Positions 11,926-22,759 of a DNA stretch of 64,000 nt are shown here, piece by piece. This stretch comes from Synaphobranchus kaupii (lineage: Eukaryota > Chordata > Actinopteri > Anguilliformes > Synaphobranchidae). A model generated the notes under the pieces. That model was not told the origin of the DNA. It saw only the letters and a list, made by a program, of their open reading frames with translations, and searched no databases. Position 1 is the stretch's first letter, and each line of letters starts with the position of its first letter. Location of the stretch: the NCBI GenBank assembly GCA_029718625.1, contig CM056378.1, positions 66,239,027-66,303,026 of the forward strand. Reading direction: 5' to 3'. The position numbers were made by a program, and so were the translations under genes.

Positions 11926-12426
11926 GATTTGTAAAGTAAAAATTCCACCGCAAATTAGGCTACCTATACCATATGTCGCAAAACACAGGTCATCTGATAA
12001 TATTAGTCCCGTGTGAATCTGCATTTCAGTCATTTGGTGTGATATTTTTATAGTGTTGACAAAATTGTACCCCAATTAAGTTGTCAATTGGAAAGTTGAT
12101 GCAGATGATGGAATTGAGCTGGAGTGGTAGCTTATGATTTAGGCATGATACTTGAGTAGGCAAAAATTGCTCCTGCAATAGCTTTTTGAGTGTTTATTGA
12201 AAAATGTGTCAAGAAAAATGTATAATTTGCAACTAAACCAAAGCAAAACAAGAATTGAACTTGAAAATGAATAATGCTTTTAATAATTTTCTTTGCACTA
12301 TGGGACAGCAGTGTGAAAAATACAAAACCAAACTACTAATTCAAAAATGGGTACAAAGATGGGTACAAATACACACGTAAACAGACCCATTTGCCATTGT
12401 GAGGTCCCTGTGTCTGCCCTATTTCT
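11926..12426. other. Unassigned A/T-rich interval
   Basis: No gene or recognised repeat is visible. It ends where the GC-rich minisatellite block starts. Confidence 0.35.
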
Positions 12427-12559
12427 TTGTTCGGGTCTAGACCGTCTTGTGTGCTTGTGTTCCTGCTTGTGTTTCCCGCTTGTGTCCGCGCTTGTGTTCT
12501 TGTCATGTACCTTCTCGTCATGTCATGTTTTGTGGTTTTTGTCCCCTCGTACCTCCAAG

Positions 12560-12930
12560 ACCCACTCGTACCACCAGGCTCCCTCGTTCCCTCCAGGCTC
12601 CCTCGTCCATCCAGGCTCCCTCGTTCTTCCCAGTCTCCCTCCTCATTCCCAGGCTCCCTCGTCACCCCCAGGCTGAGTTCCTGACCCCCAGGCTGAGCGC
12701 CTACTCCCCAGGCTGAGCTCCTGACCCCCAGGCTGAGCGCCTGACCCCCAGGCTGTGCGCCTGGCACTGACCGCGGGCTCCCGCGCCATCCGCGGTCCCC
12801 CGCACCTGTTCCTGACCCCCAGGCTGTGCGCCTGGCCCTGACTGCGGGCCCCCGCGCCGTCTGCGGGCCCCCGCACCTGTTCCTACCCCCAGGCTGAGCG
12901 CCTGTCCCCCAGGCCGCGCCTTGGCCTCCG
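12560..12930. repeat. Imperfect 18-20-bp minisatellite arrays
   Basis: CAGGCTCCCTCGT-type units run from 12560 to 12665, then CCTGACCCCCAGGCTGAGCG-type units to about 12765. A longer unit of roughly 80 bp containing CCCGCACCTGTTCCT occurs twice between 12765 and 12900. Open frames across it on either strand simply reflect the repeats. Confidence 0.75.
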
Positions 12931-13000
12931 TGCCTTCATGTCCCCTGGGCCTCCGTGCCTTCAAGTTCCCCGGGCCTCCTTCTGAGCTGAGTGCCCGTCC

Positions 13001-13238
13001 CTGACCCCGGCTGAGTGCCCGTCCCTGACCCCGGCTGAGTGCCGTCCCTGACCCCGGCTGAGTGCCCGTCCCTGACCCCGGCTGGGTACCAGTCCCTGAC
13101 CCCGGCTGAGTGCCCGTCCCTGACCCCGGCTGAGTGCTCGTCCCTGACCCCGGCTGAGTGCCGTCCCTGACCCCGGCTGAGTGCCCGTCCCTGACCCCGG
13201 CTGGGTACCAGTCCCTGACCCCGGCTGGGTGCCCGTCC
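13001..13238. repeat. 24-bp minisatellite, 10 tandem units
   Basis: Ten units beginning CTGACCCCGGCTG follow each other without spacers; eight are 24 bp and two are 23 bp (one C lost, GTGCCGTCC). Unit variants (GAGTGCCC, GGGTACCA, GAGTGCTC) recur, pointing to block duplication of several units at once. Reading the minus strand gives an open Gly-Thr-Gln-Pro-Gly-Ser repeat, which I regard as fortuitous. Confidence 0.93.
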
Positions 13239-13469
13239 CTGCCTAGCCTGGTTCCTGACCCTCCAAGTTCCTGTCCCTCCATGTTCCTGACCCGTCCATG
13301 TTCCTGACTCGTCTTGTTCCTGCCTCATGTCTGTCTGTCTTCCCTGTTTCCGTCTTGCCCCTGTCTGTGTTTCCATTAAATGTACTCCCTGGTGGAGTTT
13401 TCCCCTGAGCCACCTCTGAGTCTTGTGTTTGGGTCCAGTCCCCCCCGCGGGAACATAACATAACATCAA

Positions 13470-14540
13470 AATACCACACAATTTGAAAACAGTTCTATCA
13501 CATGGATAGACGCGTTGGTGGCATTCCTCCTCACAATTCTGAATGTCCTCCTCACTCCAGGGGTATCTGCACCATATAAATGTGGAGCTCTGTAAAGTAT
13601 GGCCGGGCATCCACTTGGCATGTTTCTGTTTTTTTGCCTTCTGATGCGATGTGAGAGAGAGCAAGAGAGGTGGGGGGCATGTTATGAATAATTCATTGTA
13701 GATATAAATATATAGATTTACCTGCACCAAATCCATGAAGCAAAACTGGACCAGGGCGCTATCAAGAAAGTCTCCTGAAAACTGATCATCATCCTTGAGG
13801 CCTTCAAAAAAATTCATCCAGAATTGCACGTCTCCTTTCTGAGAATACCCCAGAAGCTTTCTATCCTTTGGTTGTGGTTACTGGAGCGAAACACAACGCT
13901 TCTACCAATCAAGTCCCTCCTCAGGAACTGTTTAATTTGTTCTACAGCAACATTTTCTGTGCCACAGTCAAATCGCAGTTTACGTGAGCAGCCACCTCTA
14001 ACCTTGGGGTTATTATTTCTGGAATACACCGATAGCCAAATAATGTTTCTCGAGAAACCATCAATGCTCCCACTGATGCAAAGTCCATATGGCTTTAGCT
14101 TATCGTAGCCATCGACGTGCCAAAGAAAGTTAGGTCCAGGATTGCTGTACTCACGTCAACGAAGTCGTTGAGCACTTCGGAACGCAACACAGACAGGGCA
14201 AGTGTAGCTAAAAGTTGCCTGACGGTTTCTCTTTTGACAACAAAGCCTTGCTGAATACACTTCAGGTGCATAAATCGGTAGCCATGCATTATCCCAGAAC
14301 CACTGATCTCTCCCAATATAAAGCATGCAACATCCACGATATCAGAGTAGAACTTCCTTCTATATAACCTGTTTGTTCTCAAGATATTACGCAGAGTTCT
14401 GGCACATATAACAATTCCATGTTGCACAACGAGTAGTGCCAGTATCTCTTGCTGTTGAAACCATAAATAAAAGTACATTGACACCAGAATACCCAAATTC
14501 ATCTTCCAAGCACAAGAGGCCAAAGGGGAACTAACCAAAT
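13470..14540 (-). pseudogene. Decayed integrase-core-domain (DDE) gene, two exons visible
   Basis: The minus strand encodes a teleost integrase-core-domain protein of the retroviral-integrase fold, a transposon-derived family. Order: a helix-turn-helix-like N-terminal part (14538-14200, with RTLRNILRTNRLYRRKF and GSGIMHGYRFMHLKCIQQGF), then the catalytic core with HVDGYDKLKPYG at about 14110, DCGTENVAVEQ at about 13970 and NQRIESFW at about 13875. Together these supply the Asp-Asp-Glu triad. The exon continues to MDLVQ and a GTAAAT donor near 13724. A second exon at about 13620-13470 has Cys-rich PWSEEDIQNCEEEC and PCDRTVFKLC, typical of the C-terminus. Breaks: a one-base shift near 14200, a TGA in place of an Arg codon near 14155, another one-base shift near 13845, and loss of the last exon's end at about 13455. 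Function is therefore presumed lost. Confidence 0.8.
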
Positions 14541-14544
14541 GAGT

Positions 14545-15779
14545 TGAAAGTAAAACCAGCAGGTAGAACGGTAGGTGAATTTACAGGATTTGTGCATTCG
14601 AACGGTAGCCGTCTTCTTTTTATTCTTCTCTTAACATTATAGTTGGCCTATAGAAGAAAGTGGCGCGAGAAAGACATGCAAGGCTGTGTCGAACACCTAT
14701 TGTAGCACATCAACCCAGACATAAAGTGAAATAAAATATTGTTTTTGTAGCATTTGTTGGAATACAACAGTCATGAAAAAATGTCAATGTAAAAAAAGTT
14801 TTAGGCTATACATTAAAATATTAAAGGGGCTTTCACATATTTTTAGCCTACTCTTAATTTAATGGGCTACAATTTAGGCCATGCTCAGGAACTGCCAGCC
14901 TGCCAGCATGGTAGCCTATTTTTTATTATTTCCGAGAAAATTCCAGTTTTTTAAAAACAATTATTTACATAGGGCCTAGCCTACAAGACCACTTCCGTCA
15001 AAAACCATGTCAGACACATTGGCCTATCCTGGATAATAACACATAATACAGTAGATAGGCTACACTGCCAGAGGAGATTTAAAAATCATCCTGTCGTCTG
15101 ATTGAACATACTGTGTAATAATAGGTAGGGCTAGGTCTAATAGCCATTTACATTCACTCATTCAGGCATAACTCAACATTAATAGTCAGCCCACGCATTA
15201 TCTTGAACTACGTGCAGAATTTACGCATATCGTTGTGCTTGCACCTTGTGTTTTAAACTTGTCAGCGTACCTTACGAAGATGAGTAAATGCTTTAAATTG
15301 GATGGCTGATTATTTCTTTATTCGTCACTCTTGCCGGGACGTGCATCTGGGACCGAAGTCAAAATATATTCTGCTATGAGCTCGGCCCACTCATACAACC
15401 ATACAGAAAAACTTTGCCCATCATGTCATGGTTTATTTAGCTGGTACCAGCATTTTGATTGGATTTTTAAGTTTTCACTGTTTTAACTTTTTTGGTTGCA
15501 CAAATCGCCCTTGGCACAAAAGAACGTTGGTCTTTTTGTCGACTTTTGTCGCCCACAGCACTTCATGGGTTAAAAGATTTTAACAGAACCATTATCAATC
15601 TTCTTACCTGTCTAATTGGTGGCATGGTGGATAGTGTTGTTCCTGTTAATCCAAAAGTTGTCACTGGACACAGCGGAATGCATGTTCAGAAACCAGGTGG
15701 AGACAGCTCATGGTTATACCTATAATTTAATTGTGCATATTCCACTGATACTAATAAATGTTTAAAACTTTTTTAACAG
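14545..15779. other. Probable L3MBTL intron, otherwise unassigned
   Basis: No earlier L3MBTL exon or other gene is recognisable here. The stretch just upstream of 15780 has an acceptor-like T-rich tract ending AACAG, so this DNA is probably intronic. An open frame at 15492-15725 matches nothing I know. Confidence 0.4.
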
Positions 15780-15842
15780 GTCTTTGGCTTTGTTCAGAAT
15801 CTGACTGGCTGTGAAGAGCAAGGTCGTCTCTTCAGAGATGAG
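15780..15842 (+). CDS. l3mbtl1: L3MBTL-family gene, penultimate coding exon (SAM domain, first half)
   Basis: L3MBTL proteins are chromatin readers: MBT repeats bind methylated lysines and a C-terminal SAM domain mediates self-association in Polycomb-type repression in the nucleus. This 63-bp exon encodes 21 residues, VFGFVQNLTGCEEQGRLFRDE, here described as a VFGFVQ start, a TGCEEQ turn and an RLFRDE end, which is the first half of such a SAM domain. It is preceded by a T-rich tract ending AACAG and followed by a GTGAGA donor; both ends are phase 0. It joins in frame to 38735-38869. The paralogue is uncertain: the joined C-terminus looks closer to L3MBTL1/4 than to L3MBTL3. Earlier exons are not found in the window. 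Confidence 0.8.
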
Positions 15843-15995
15843 GTGAGAGCCCAATGTATGGTACAGAAGAAGGATTATTTGTCCTTTAGCACAATTAAAG
15901 GGGCAGTTCACTGAAAAATAAAATATTTCTACATACCCAGAGTGCTATCTATCCATCCAGGTAGTTTTTCTGAGAACTCAATAGTTTTGGAGATA

Positions 15996-16200
15996 CAGTG
16001 CAGTCCGTAAGTATTTGGACAGTGACACAAATTTTGTTGTTTTGGCTCTCTTCTCCAGCACATTGGATTTGAAATGGAACAGTAACTATGAGGTTAAAGT
16101 GCAGCTTTAATTTGAGGTTTTTTTTACATCCATATAGGGTGAACCATGTAGCAATTGTAGCCATTTTTATACATAGTCCCCCCATTTTAGGGGATCAAAT
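15996..16200 (+). mobile_element. Tc1/mariner-type terminal fragment
   Basis: After a TA dinucleotide the sequence reads CAGTGCAGTCCGTAAGTATT and TGGACAGTGACACAAATTTT, a characteristic fish Tc1/mariner end. Similarity fades by about 16200, and no transposase or matching opposite end is seen. It is a truncated terminal fragment. Confidence 0.65.
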
Positions 16201-16379
16201 GTAATTGCAGCTCACCGTGATATCATCCTGATAGAACAGACTTCAACGGACTTCCAAATTTGCGGCCAAAAATGTACATTTGAAAAAAATCAAGCAATGT
16301 CTCTTTACAAATATAATGACACGGTTACTCACGGACATCCACAGACCTTATTGTGTATGGTTTTTTCGAAGACTACTTT

Positions 16380-17092
16380 CTACTACTTTCTAAATGGTAG
16401 ATCACTGATGGGATAATTTGTTGCAGTCTGATTTTTCAATATCTAACCAGGAGTTATTTATTGGGTCTGGGTTAAGCCATTTTAGAATGTACTGAAGTTG
16501 GTTGGCAAGAAAGTAATTGATGAATTGTGGTGCATTGAGACCACCCACCACTCTGTGTGGTTTTTGGAGGGTGGAAGGTATTATTCTAGGTTTTTGATTT
16601 GAGTGATTAATGAGTCCAGCATTGTGAAAAAATAGTTCTGGTTGAACTGGTGTCATTGCAAAGAGGTAATTGATTTTAGGTAGAATTTTCATTTTAATTG
16701 TTGCAATTCTGCCAATAAGTGAAAGAGGTAACTTATTCCAACTTTGCAGGTCATTTTCTATTTCTTTTAGTACTGGGACGTGATTGAGATGGAATACGTC
16801 TGACAGCTTGGAGGAAATGTTGATGCCTAAGTATTTGATATTGCCTTTTGTGATGTTAGTAGGAAGTGGCAGGTGTGTAGCATTCCAAAGATTTCCGTTA
16901 AATGGTGGGATTACCGATTTTGACCATTGATGGTGTAATCTGAGATAGAAGAGAATGTGTTCATTAAATTGAAAAAACTTCTTAGAGAGATGATATAGGG
17001 TTTTCTATGTAGAGTAAAATGTAATCTGTGTAAGGACTCATTTTATGCATAGAAGTTGTAGTGCCGATTCCTGTAATCATAGAGTTTTGGCG
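16380..17092 (-). pseudogene. L1-clade LINE ORF2 relic, RT palm to C-terminal part
   Basis: The minus-strand translation shows an L1 reverse-transcriptase region: NSMITGIGTTTSMHKMSPYT, then YTDYILLY where YADD should stand, then SKLSDVFHLNHVP, SLIGRIATIKMKILPKINYL and YFLANQLQYILKWLNPDP. The catalytic Asp-Asp pair is degenerate (Asp-Tyr), and frame breaks occur. This is the downstream part of the same L1 seen at 18960-19148 and 21145-22090; the pieces are separated by later insertions. Confidence 0.75.
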
Positions 17093-18015
17093 GATAGCAG
17101 CTGCTCTCCTGGTTCAGATCCTACCTCTCTGACAGACATCAATTCATTTCTATAAATAACTGTCAATCAACCTCAGCTCCTGTTACCCATGGTGTCCCCC
17201 AGGGCTCGGTGCTTGGTCCCCTCCTCTTCATCCTCTACATGCTCCCACTTGGACAGATCCTTCGCCGTCATGGCCTTCAGTTCCACTGCTATGCTGATGA
17301 CACGCAGCTTTATCTCCCCTCCAAAACCATCACCGCTACCACCCACTCCACCCTCACTAGCTGCCTGACTGATATTAATAAATGGATGCAAACAAACTTT
17401 CTTAAACTAAACTGCAATAAGTCTGAAGTCCTAATCATAGGTCCAGACTCCCTTATCCACTCCGCACAAAACTTTTCACTCAGTATTGACGGCTTCATTG
17501 TCACCCCCTCCACCCAAGTCCGTAACCTCGGAGTCATCCTTGACCCCACCCTCTCCTTTCTGCCCCATGTCAATCAGATCACAAAAACTGCCTTCTTTCA
17601 CCTCCGTAACATTGCCCGTCTTCGACCCAAACTGCTGCAGAAACACTCATTCATGCTTTCATCACATCCAGGCTTGACTACTGCAACAGTCTTCTTTACG
17701 GCGCCACTACCAAAGTCCTCAACAAACTACAATATGTACAAAACTCCGCCGCCCGCCTGCTCACCAGTACCCGCTCCAGAGACCACATCACACCTGTCCT
17801 CCAGGACCTTCATTGGCTCCCCGTCAGACACAGAGTCAACTTCAAAATACTTCTCACCACCTATAAAGCCCTTAAAAATCTAGCTCCCCCCTACCTCTCC
17901 GACCTCCTTCACCACCATGCTCCCTCCCGTTCACTCAGGTCCGGTGACGCTAACCTCCTTCAAATCCCCAGGACCAAGCGCCGAACCTGGGGTGACAGGG
18001 CTTTCTCAGTTTCCG
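17093..18015 (+). pseudogene. L2-type LINE reverse transcriptase, 5'-truncated
   Basis: The plus-strand translation runs from [12 protein letters not shown] through [18 protein letters not shown] to [14 protein letters not shown], the RT palm with an intact YADD box. It continues with [12 protein letters not shown] and then, after a frame shift near 17640, [26 protein letters not shown] and YLSDLLHHHAP. This order is typical of fish L2 (Maui-like) ORF2. The endonuclease and first RT motifs are missing, the reading frame is broken, and the copy ends at the 228-bp satellite. It lies inside the older L1. Confidence 0.82.
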
Positions 18016-18024
18016 CCTCCTCTC

Positions 18025-18562
18025 TGTAGTCGTGGTCACAAGTTAGAAAATGGGTTTGAAATTGAAATTACCAGCTGCCGCTAGAGTGGAGTTTTGAACA
18101 TTCCACCATTTGTGTGAATGGGGAGCATGGTTTTCAAACAACACTGAATATTTTACAAACTAAAAATGTAACAGCTTCGATATTTACACCGTAGGAATCC
18201 TGGGAACCACATGAACATTTTGATACATATTATGTCTGTGTACCTTAAAAACTGTAGTCGTCGTCACAAGTTAGAAAATGGGTTTGAAATTGAAATTACC
18301 AGCTGCTGCTAGAGTGGAGTTTTGAACATTCCACCATTTGTGTGAATGGGGAGCATGGTTTTCAAACAACACTGAATATTTTACAAACTAAAAATGTAAC
18401 AGCTTAGATATTTCCACCGTAGGAATCCTGGGAACCACATGAACATTTTGATACATATTATGTCTGTGTACCTTAAAAACTGTAGTCGTCGTCACAAGTT
18501 AGAAAATGGGTTTGAAATTGAAATGACCAGCTGCTGCTAGAGTGGAGTTTTGAACATTCCAC
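18025..18562. repeat. 228-bp tandem repeat, about 2.4 units
   Basis: Units begin TGTAGTCGT at 18025, 18253 and 18481, exactly 228 bp apart. Units 1 and 2 are nearly identical (for example GCCGCTAGAG versus GCTGCTAGAG, CTTCGATATTTAC versus CTTAGATATTTCC). The third stops after GAACATTCCACC. The high similarity suggests recent duplication. No coding content is visible. Confidence 0.93.
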
Positions 18563-18959
18563 CTGTTAGCAAGGTGAGTCGCCGTAGCAACCCCCGAAGC
18601 AAAATCAATACAAAATCTACCACCAGTGTTCTGCTGGACCCAGTCAGTTATGGAACGGCCCAACAATCCATGCACCCTCTTGTTGAGTTTGGAATTCCAT
18701 TGTTATTGTTCAAGTAATAACTGTAATCTTTCCTGTTTGTTATCAGAGTACTAACTGTCATATTTCCTGTTTCTTCTGAAATACCAATTGTTGTCCTTTT
18801 ATCTCTATCTCTCTTTTACATGTGTGTTAAATGCAATGTCTGTAAGTATACTAAATAATAAGAAGCATAATGTAAAAATATCACCAAACCAGAGGCCATT
18901 GTTTTTGTACATGTAAACAACACACACATTTTCTATTGCATTTTTTAATATGATTGCTC
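18563..18959. other. Unassigned interval within the L1 relic
   Basis: No element is recognisable between the satellite and the next L1 piece. Confidence 0.35.
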
Positions 18960-19148
18960 AAAACCTGCACCGCTTACTTCACCACCTGGGTGTGATTTTT
19001 TAAGTGTGACAAATGGAAATTTCCAGTTGACTCTGTCAAAGGCTTTGTTAGCATCTAAGCATAGGATAAGTGAATTTTCGTTTTTCCTTTATGAGTAACT
19101 AATTAAGTTAAAAAGACAATGCGTGTTATTAGAAGAATGTCTACCTTT
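18960..19148 (-). pseudogene. L1 ORF2 relic, central RT motif
   Basis: The minus strand encodes KGRHSSNNTHCLFNLISYS followed, after an in-frame stop, by LCLDANKAFDRVNWKF, the conserved first catalytic Asp motif of L1 reverse transcriptases. It abuts the DNA transposon at 19149 and continues on its far side at 21145. Confidence 0.75.
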
Positions 19149-21137
19149 AAGGCCGGTATACACTGTGCGATTTCTGCCACGATTTTTCAGTCCCAGACAA
19201 AATTTGCGAATCGTAGAAGAATCTTTCGTCGTGGCCAAAATTGCCCGTCTTAGATCGCTCAGTGTGACATACTCTCCGACGGCCGATTTTGTGAATCTTA
19301 GCCTACGACGGAAGACTGACAGTGTCAGAAATTTCGGCCCAAAATCTTGCAGTGTGACCGCTGCTACGACCACAGACTGTAGAAGTTTCATGGACAACCA
19401 ATAGGAGAACAGCAACGCATGACGTAAGAGACAAACTCCTTTGTTTTCTCTATAACGTTACCGGTTTGCAAGCGCTCTCAAACCATTTCGCGTCCCAAAT
19501 AAACAGCCTTAAACTAAGTTGAGAAACTCGTCACTAACAATGTAATATCCTTAACGAAAGCGAAGAAAGGAAGAATGTTTCCTGAAGCACATCTCTCACT
19601 TCAGTAAATTTCGCCCCAGCCCATCTTGGATGAACAAACAAGTGAATGAATGCTCGGCTAGCTGTGTGCAATGTTGCCATATTCTTATATTAATTCCCCC
19701 CAAAAAACTCCTGAAAAAAGAAAGTTTTGAGAATGTGATGCAATTGATTATCATTTAGCTATCAGTGACTCTTACAATTTATTTGTGCCAGAGGTTTATA
19801 CGCCGTCAATGCACGTAGTGCGGGTCCCTACTGCAAGTAAGTTAGCTACTAGCTAGTTTTCATTGGCGTAGCTAACATGGCTAAACAAACAGCCTATCAA
19901 TCACTTCATTTAAAAAAATATATATTTTTTTTTTTTAAACGACGCTTGTGGGAGATTAGGACAAGCAGCTTGGATCAGACTCGGGCCGCCGAGCTTTGCG
20001 AAACCGCAGAGCTTGCGCGCAAGATAATACCAGGGGAGGTGAAGTAGCTTAGCCTACAGTAAAGCTAGTAGGGATGCAGCGTAACGCTACTGTAAAGTCT
20101 GCAGACACTTTCCGGCGGTGCATAGAGAGTTTGTGGAAGTATTTTAGGCAGGCTTGTTCAAAACACGAGAACAGCAAACAGCATCGTGTAGCACTTGCTA
20201 AATCAGCGCAGTTTTCCCTGTGAACATTTTTGTGCTGAAATGTCGGTGAAACGCCGTCTCGCATTCAACATTTCCATGCATAGCGAAACCGAATATGAAA
20301 GTATTACATCGTAACGTTAATAACATGTGCAAAGCAGGATATTCCACTCCACGGGCACAGGGAAACGGAGGAGGCTAATTACCAAGGGAACTTTATAGAA
20401 ATATTATCTTTGGACAATGATGGCATTATAACCATAGCCTTTTCAACACCAAGCCCTGCCCTATTGTCATGTAGAAAACTTTCACACGCCAATTCAAATC
20501 CATCAAAGGTAGGCCTAAGTTGTGTTTATATTTTTTTAAATGATTTCTGTGCCCACCTTTTGTGTGTAGCCTAGTTATGCGATCAACTTCAAGTGGCTGT
20601 TGAAAGTTAGGCCATAGCCTATAATCTCGTAGCTGTGTGCGTGCTGAGTTTTAACGTTCATTTTCCTTGCCTCTCCACTGGAAGTCAATTGGATTCCGAT
20701 CCGTTAGGCATTTTGCTTTTCTAAATGACTTTTTCGTTGAGCGTCTCGCAACATATTAGGAGCCAGATCGCATAGGCTATAGGCCTATGTACTGGTTTAT
20801 AGACTAGCCTGCTATAGATTGTGTTTGTTGTACAGAAAAGACAGACAGTGTTTGAATATTCTGTATGGGGTCAACATTGTTGTAGGAGTGTTCCCATGCG
20901 AACCATTGATTTAGTTTGTTATAGACTGTCTGTTGGAGTGCGTATTTGATCACGTCAGATGACGGAGGCTACTTTAGCCAAATCGTAGGATAGAATCTCT
21001 GAACTTATTATAGAACGCTTTGGATCTTATCGCACAGTCTGACTACAACGAAGACAATAGATTATCGTGGCTGCATCGCACAGTCTGACATGCAACAATC
21101 GTAAAGGACGGCAGAAATCGCACAGTGTATACCAGCC
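19149..21137. mobile_element. Non-autonomous DNA transposon with GGTATACACTGTGCGATT ends, about 2 kb
   Basis: The left end reads AAGGCCGGTATACACTGTGC and the right end is its near-perfect reverse complement (GCACAGTGTATACCAGCCTT); the match continues through GATTTCTGCC. TTTAA lies on both sides, so the target duplication is TTTAA, or TTAA with a ragged end. The sub-terminal DNA has many CAGTCTGAC/CAGTGTGAC words. There is no transposase. It splits an L1 reading frame, proving insertion. The superfamily is not certain. Confidence 0.78.
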
Positions 21138-21144
21138 TTTAATT

Positions 21145-22090
21145 AAGCCAGTCTGATCAGGGTGAATTAGGGTTGTTATTACAGATTCTAGTCTAATGGC
21201 TAGTGCTTTACTAATTATTTTAATGTCTGTCTTTATGAGGGAGAGAGGACGGGTAACTTAGCAGAGAGCTTCAATAAGACTAATTAGGGCAGTGTTCATG
21301 TGTGTTGGGATCACTGAGGTTTCTTTGATTTCAGCTATCATTTTCATAAAAAATAGTGATAGGAGTGACTAAAAGTGTTTGTAGAATTTGGCTGGGTATC
21401 CATCTATTCCAGGTGTTTTATTGTTGGCCATTAAGTTATGTGCTTTTTCAAATGCAGATGGTGAGAGCAGAAAATCTAACACAGTGGCTTGGTCTTCTGT
21501 AAGTTTTGGCAGCTCAATGTTGTTAAGAAATTTTATAATAATTTTATAATGCATGCTATAATGATTTAAATACATTATTGATGTCTGTGTGTGTTTTAGT
21601 AATGTTCCATTTGATAGATGATATATTGGATTTTTCTTTTAAATTTTTTAGTTGATTGGGTAAGAATTTACTAAATTTATCAGTGTATTGGAAGCAGTTA
21701 TGTTTTAGTCTTTGTGTAATGAATTTGGTCTTATTACAAACATATTTATGAGTTCACTCAGCTAATATTTTGCTGCAATTAGTATAACATGATTTTTTTT
21801 CTGAGGGATATTCGGTGTATGAGAGAGTGAGTTGTTTGACTTTTTCTTCTAAATTATTTTCTTTTTCTAATTCTTTCTTTTTTTTCCATAAGTGGAGTAT
21901 GATATGATGTTTCCTCTCATAAATGCTTTTGCTGTTTCCCATAGTAGTGAGGGTGGTATCTCTGGGGAGTCGTTCAATTCAATGAAGGATGTCCACTCTA
22001 GTGAAAAAAGTGACAAAATCAGGGTCTTTAATTTAATTTAATTATGTATTGAAGCACCATCTGGGAATTGGTTTCTGGTAGTGTGAGGGT
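21145..22090 (-). pseudogene. L1 ORF2 relic, linker and first RT motifs
   Basis: The minus strand encodes DPDFVTFFTRVDILH- and LNDSPEIPPSLLWETAKAF-like text at about 22030-21930, a charged linker, then IELPKLTEDQATVLDFLLSP and NNKTPGIDGYPAKFYKHF near 21375, the start of the L1 reverse transcriptase. Many frame breaks are present. The endonuclease half is not found beyond the adjacent LTR at 22091. The fragment is ordered correctly with 18960-19148 and 16380-17092. Confidence 0.75.
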
Positions 22091-22759
22091 TGAGTTAAGG
22101 TTCGGAGAACCAGATGCGACCGATAAGGATTCTCCACAAACGAGAAATTAGTCGCACCAGAGGAGAGGAAAACAAAAGAACGGGAGCAAAACTTCCCTAG
22201 CACAAGCAAAATCAAAGCAACCTCAAAAGGAGGCGAGTCTCGATAAACAGCGAGAATGAATAACTAAAGAACCTCATGCACTAAATCATTAGGCATAACA
22301 GGAGGTAGAGAAACAAAAGAAAACTCGATACAAATGAGTGGAGAAAAAGAACAGAAAAGAAAAACCTGTTATCCAGAGCTCTTGTGGCAAAAGGTAACTG
22401 GTAACAAGAGATAAAGGATAAGAGAAAGATTGGAAAATAAAGAGAAAACCAATCTAATCCTAAATCTCTAACCGGACTTGCTGCATTTCTTATTCATACG
22501 AACCAGAAGTGCAGCGACCAAAATTTCCTATACCTTACGAACTTCGTTGTCAACATAGCAAAGACAATATTGAAGTGCGGAAATGCGGAAGTCCTGAGGT
22601 ATTTATAGCCAGAAGGAAACGCAAAACAGGTGTAGGGAATAATTGTCAGGCAAGAATCAAACACCGGAACGGAGGCAGAACAAATCCGATAGAGCATCCT
22701 GACGACGCCAAAAAGGAAACTAAAACGTAGAAATGCAAAGGCTGCAAATAACCATGACA
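22091..22759 (-). mobile_element. Ty3/gypsy LTR (3' LTR of the minus-strand element)
   Basis: On the minus strand the LTR starts TGTCATGGTTATTTGCAGCC at 22759 and probably ends CGAACCTTAACTCA at 22091 (TG...CA). It contains a CTATAAATACC promoter box and is preceded by a purine-rich AAGGGGGGTCC primer tract. The same primer tract and LTR start occur at 28126-28145 on the plus strand, so both belong to one family. The right boundary is firm; the left is less so. Confidence 0.72.

Larger units (their letters stand above)
12427..13455. mobile_element. LTR-like repeat expanded by minisatellites
   Basis: The block is sharply GC-rich against A/T-rich surroundings. Its right part carries TTCCATTAAATGTACTCCC, CCTGAGCCACCTCTGAGTCT and GGGTCCAGTCC, a style common at the ends of fish LTR-like repeats. 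It then ends in CGGGAACATAACA at the point where the integrase exon stops matching its family. The interior is minisatellite. No target duplication or internal coding region is visible, so solo LTR is only the best guess. Confidence 0.38.

Noticed and set aside
13001..13238. CRISPR-like array
   Set aside because: Units are directly adjacent with no unique spacers, in an animal genome; it is a minisatellite.
12701..13282. 193-codon minus-strand frame of GTQPGSGT-like repeats
   Set aside because: A direct reading of the minisatellite; openness follows from a 24-bp unit without stops.
12936..13829. 297-codon minus-strand open frame with Gly/Ser/Gln-rich repeats
   Set aside because: It fuses the end of the integrase relic, its intron and a 24-bp minisatellite; continuity across the intron and repeat is accidental.
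15492..15725. Possible upstream L3MBTL exon
   Set aside because: No MBT, zinc-finger or SAM-like residues; no matching donor in the right phase before 15780.
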